The position numbers were made by a program, and so were the translations under genes. The notes beneath the pieces were generated by a model that saw nothing but the letters and a program-made list of their open reading frames with translations, had not been told where the DNA came from and ran no database searches. Shown one piece after another: positions 22,429 to 22,917 of a stretch of 22,917 nt of DNA. The stretch comes from JBFJWU01 sp041623475 [NCBI: bacterium]. GTDB lineage: Bacteria; J088. Numbering within the stretch: position 1 is the stretch's first letter; every line of letters starts with the position of its first letter. Location of the stretch: contig JBFJWU010000005.1 in the NCBI GenBank assembly GCA_041623475.1, positions 1 to 22,917 on the forward strand, given 5' to 3'.

Positions 22429-22917
22429 TCATGATTCGAGTCGTGTCAACTGGGCTGCCAACTGACTGCGCCAGGCATCGGCCAGCGCCGGGGCTGCCAG
22501 GATGGACCGCACTGCGGCTGCGTCACCGGAATTAAAAAAGCCGGTTTGCCAGACATCGCGGATCGACGGCTGGGCCGGGTCGGTGTGAATTGGATCAACC
22601 GTATCGCCGTCCTGCAACTGCCCCGGTTCAATGACACGAAAATAGATGCCGGTCCGGCCGCTGTCCAGGAACCGCTTGACGATCGCCGGGTCGCCCATGC
22701 GAATACCCAGTTTGAAACAGGGAATCCGCGGCTGCGTTGCTTCGACCACAACGGATCCGATCCGAAATCGGTCACCGACATGGACCGCGTCTTCCAACAG
22801 CCCGGTACTGGTCAGGTTTTCGCCAAATTGCCCGGGTTGCAGTTCGTCGCGGTCCAGTTGGCCGGCCCACCACGGGTAATGTTCGTGCGGGTACAGGTAG
22901 ACGGCCTTGTCGCGGCC
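22429..22917 (-). CDS. MOSC-domain protein, YiiM-like (5' end outside window)
   Basis: The frame is open to the window edge, so the N-terminus is missing; 162 residues are visible. They include YPHEHYPWW, the hallmark GQFGENLTSTGL (about 29-40), VHVGDRFRIGSVVVEATQPR and the conserved cysteine in RIPCFKLG, then RTGIYFRVIEPG. This is the MOSC beta-barrel of YiiM-type proteins, where the Cys can carry sulfur or bind a molybdenum-cofactor ligand. YiiM in E. coli helps reduce N-hydroxylated compounds. The C-terminal helical tail (about 110-162) matches the YiiM extension. It is upstream of, and 27 bp from, the ATP-grasp-like gene, so they are probably cotranscribed. Confidence 0.87.
   Translation of the reverse strand, partial: GRDKAVYLYPHEHYPWWAGQLDRDELQPGQFGENLTSTGLLEDAVHVGDRFRIGSVVVEATQPRIPCFKLGIRMGDPAIVKRFLDSGRTGIYFRVIEPGQLQDGDTVDPIHTDPAQPSIRDVWQTGFFNSGDAAAVRSILAAPALADAWRSQLAAQLTRLES

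Overview
This window is GC-rich DNA from a diderm bacterium. It encodes a TonB-dependent outer-membrane receptor, a class II fumarase, an SrkA/YihE-type kinase, a DksA-type zinc-finger protein and an ArfB ribosome-rescue factor. No rRNA, tRNA, phage, transposase or CRISPR array is visible. The phylum cannot be fixed from these genes. The mix (orphan receiver proteins, a YyaL/DUF255 protein, a bacterial phytochelatin synthase-like protein, CACAGAG-rich intergenic DNA) resembles what is often seen in environmental Planctomycetota, Myxococcota or Gammaproteobacteria, but that is only an impression.

Layout. 1-2115 (+): the end of a PadR-type regulator, a tandem receiver-receiver protein and a related single receiver, with no kinase nearby. 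2130-4690 (-): srkA-like kinase then fumC. 4708-9067 (+): a GT39/ArnT-like membrane glycosyltransferase followed by five tightly packed or overlapping genes (DksA/TraR zinc finger, unknown protein, three-helix membrane protein, DUF985 cupin, 3-beta-HSD-like SDR). 9071-11335 (-): DUF2804 protein, dienelactone hydrolase-like protein and arfB. 11401-11877 (+): MgtC/SapB. 11874-12686 (-): exported phytochelatin synthase-like protein. 12782-15052 (+): TonB-dependent receptor with a good sigma70-type promoter. 15797-17404 (-): unknown small protein plus DUF1624 membrane acyltransferase-like protein. 17475-19802 (+): YyaL/DUF255 thioredoxin-fold protein with a DsbD-alpha-like C-terminus. 20048-20629 (-): multi-pass membrane protein with a His/Asp cluster. 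21124-22917 (-): MOSC protein (5' end outside the window) plus an ATP-grasp-like protein.

The least ordinary DNA is intergenic. Three gaps (15053-15796, 19803-20047, 20636-21123) carry pieces of one composite repeat, all in the same orientation: CACAGAG-type short motifs, a 71-bp module (A/B), and a 149-bp module (C) rich in hairpins. Two module-C hairpins pair fully in plus-strand RNA only through G-U pairs, which hints at a plus-strand structured RNA. Two copies flank the membrane protein gene at 20048-20629.

A second theme is translation initiation. Several genes at divergent starts have a TANNNT-like -10 box only 6-7 nt before the start codon and no ribosome binding site, which suggests leaderless mRNAs; other genes have clear Shine-Dalgarno sequences. 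Several products involve thiol or sulfur chemistry (phytochelatin synthase-like, YyaL-DsbD-alpha fusion, MOSC), but nothing shows that they work together.
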